From positions 1 to 5,602 of the forward strand of contig CAAGKS010000066.1 in the NCBI GenBank assembly GCA_900770605.1: a stretch of DNA of 5,602 nt. The letters are read 5' to 3'. Below are positions 5,109-5,602 of the stretch, piece by piece. Origin of the DNA: Clostridia bacterium (GTDB lineage Bacteria; Bacillota; Clostridia; Oscillospirales; CAG-272). A program made the position numbers and the translations under genes. The notes below the pieces were generated by a model. It made no database searches. It saw only the letters and a list, made by a program, of their open reading frames with translations, and was not told the origin of the DNA. Each line of letters opens with the position of its first letter. Within the stretch, counting starts at the first letter, position 1.

Positions 5109-5602
5109 GGAAAGCACCTCCCATCTGCGAATCGCTGATCTCCTTGTATTGTGAGCAGGTCTCTATGAGATGCTCGTGCTTGCCGCAGCCGATTATCTCT
5201 CCGTCCTCGATAACGAGTATGAGGTCGCAGCTCTTGACCGAGCTTACTCTTTGCGCCACCGTGATAACGGTAGAATTCGGAAGCGCGGTGGAGAGCGCAA
5301 GGCGGAGATTTGCATCCGTCTTGTAGTCAAGCGCGGATGAGGAGTCGTCAAGTACAAGTATTTCGGGGTTTGCCGCTATCGCGCGGGATATCAGAAGTCG
5401 CTGACGCTGACCGCCCGAGAGATTAGTTCCGCCCGTTGATACGGCGTGGTCATAACCGTCCGGCATAGAGCTGATAAAGTCGTGAGCCTGAGCTATCTGC
5501 GCGGCTCTCTCTATGTCTTCTCTTGAAATATCGCGCCCGAAGCGGATATTTTCCTCAATGGTATCGGCGTATATAAAGTCGTTCTGAAATACCACGCCAA
5601 AC
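5101..5602 (-). CDS. ABC exporter half-transporter, C-terminal part, degenerate-site subunit
   Basis: The last 166 residues of a second ABC exporter subunit; the N-terminal TMD and Walker A lie beyond the window edge (the frame is open to 5602). Visible parts of the nucleotide-binding domain are the Q-loop VVFQNDF right at the edge, a canonical signature TNLSGGQRQRLLISRA, a Walker B ILVLDDSSSALD in which the catalytic Glu is Asp (codon 5344-5346), and a switch region ITVAQRVSSV in which the usual His is Gln (codon 5251-5253). Asp and Gln at these places mark the degenerate-site subunit of known heterodimeric exporters (BmrCD, LmrCD and TM287/288 types). Its stop overlaps the start of the next gene (8 bases if that gene starts at the TTG), so the two are translated together and probably form one heterodimer. 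Confidence 0.94.
   Translation of the reverse strand, partial: FGVVFQNDFIYADTIEENIRFGRDISREDIERAAQIAQAHDFISSMPDGYDHAVSTGGTNLSGGQRQRLLISRAIAANPEILVLDDSSSALDYKTDANLRLALSTALPNSTVITVAQRVSSVKSCDLILVIEDGEIIGCGKHEHLIETCSQYKEISDSQMGGAFLD
5118..5123 (-). promoter_or_regulatory. Ribosome binding site that decides the downstream ABC start
   Basis: On the - strand GGGAGG occupies 5123-5118, inside the last codons of the upstream ABC gene (Met-Gly-Gly-Ala). A GTG follows at once (5117-5115), too close to be used with this site. TTG at 5108-5106 follows at nine bases, a normal distance. I therefore infer a TTG start and an 8-base gene overlap. Confidence 0.65.

Overview
The window looks like a chromosomal segment of an anaerobic low-to-mid GC Gram-positive bacterium of the class Clostridia, probably near the Oscillospiraceae/Ruminococcaceae. 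This is an inference from protein style (class 1B PyrD, E. coli-like PyrE next to type-1 PyrF), strong AGGAGG-type ribosome binding sites and a hairpin-array intergenic element. No rRNA or marker gene fixes the taxonomy.

Positions 1-2866 (+ strand) hold the 3' part of a de novo pyrimidine (UMP) operon in the order pyrD (3' end only), pyrF, pyrE, pyrB. Spacing is tight: a 1-base stop/start overlap, then 29 and 9 bases. Aspartate carbamoyltransferase (PyrB), dihydroorotate dehydrogenase (PyrD), orotate phosphoribosyltransferase (PyrE) and OMP decarboxylase (PyrF) make up four of the six steps to UMP. Carbamoyl-phosphate synthase, dihydroorotase (PyrC) and the PyrK partner expected for a class 1B PyrD are not in the window. 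The main protein-level oddity is PyrB: after a complete catalytic chain it carries a C-terminal four-cysteine module that matches the zinc-binding domain of the ATCase regulatory chain PyrI, but it has no nucleotide-binding allosteric domain.

Positions 2867-3308 are a non-coding region between convergent operons. Most of it (2891-3289) is framed by a perfect 15-bp inverted repeat and is packed with hairpins. The left part could fold as a cloverleaf-like structure (2908-3003). A terminator-like hairpin follows (3010-3062). Then comes a mirror-symmetric array of small hairpins (3070-3242), with four ATGAAATC linkers facing four GATTTCAT-type linkers. It resembles a non-autonomous, MITE-like mobile repeat or a large structured 3' RNA element.

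Positions 3309-5602 (- strand) encode two overlapping ABC exporter half-transporters (TMD-NBD). The upstream gene is cut by the window edge. The two nucleotide-binding domains are complementary: one has normal catalytic residues but an altered signature (ISKGQ), the other a normal signature (LSGGQ) but Asp and Gln in place of the catalytic Glu and His. This is the pattern of an asymmetric heterodimeric exporter with one consensus and one degenerate ATP site. The substrate cannot be told from the sequence.
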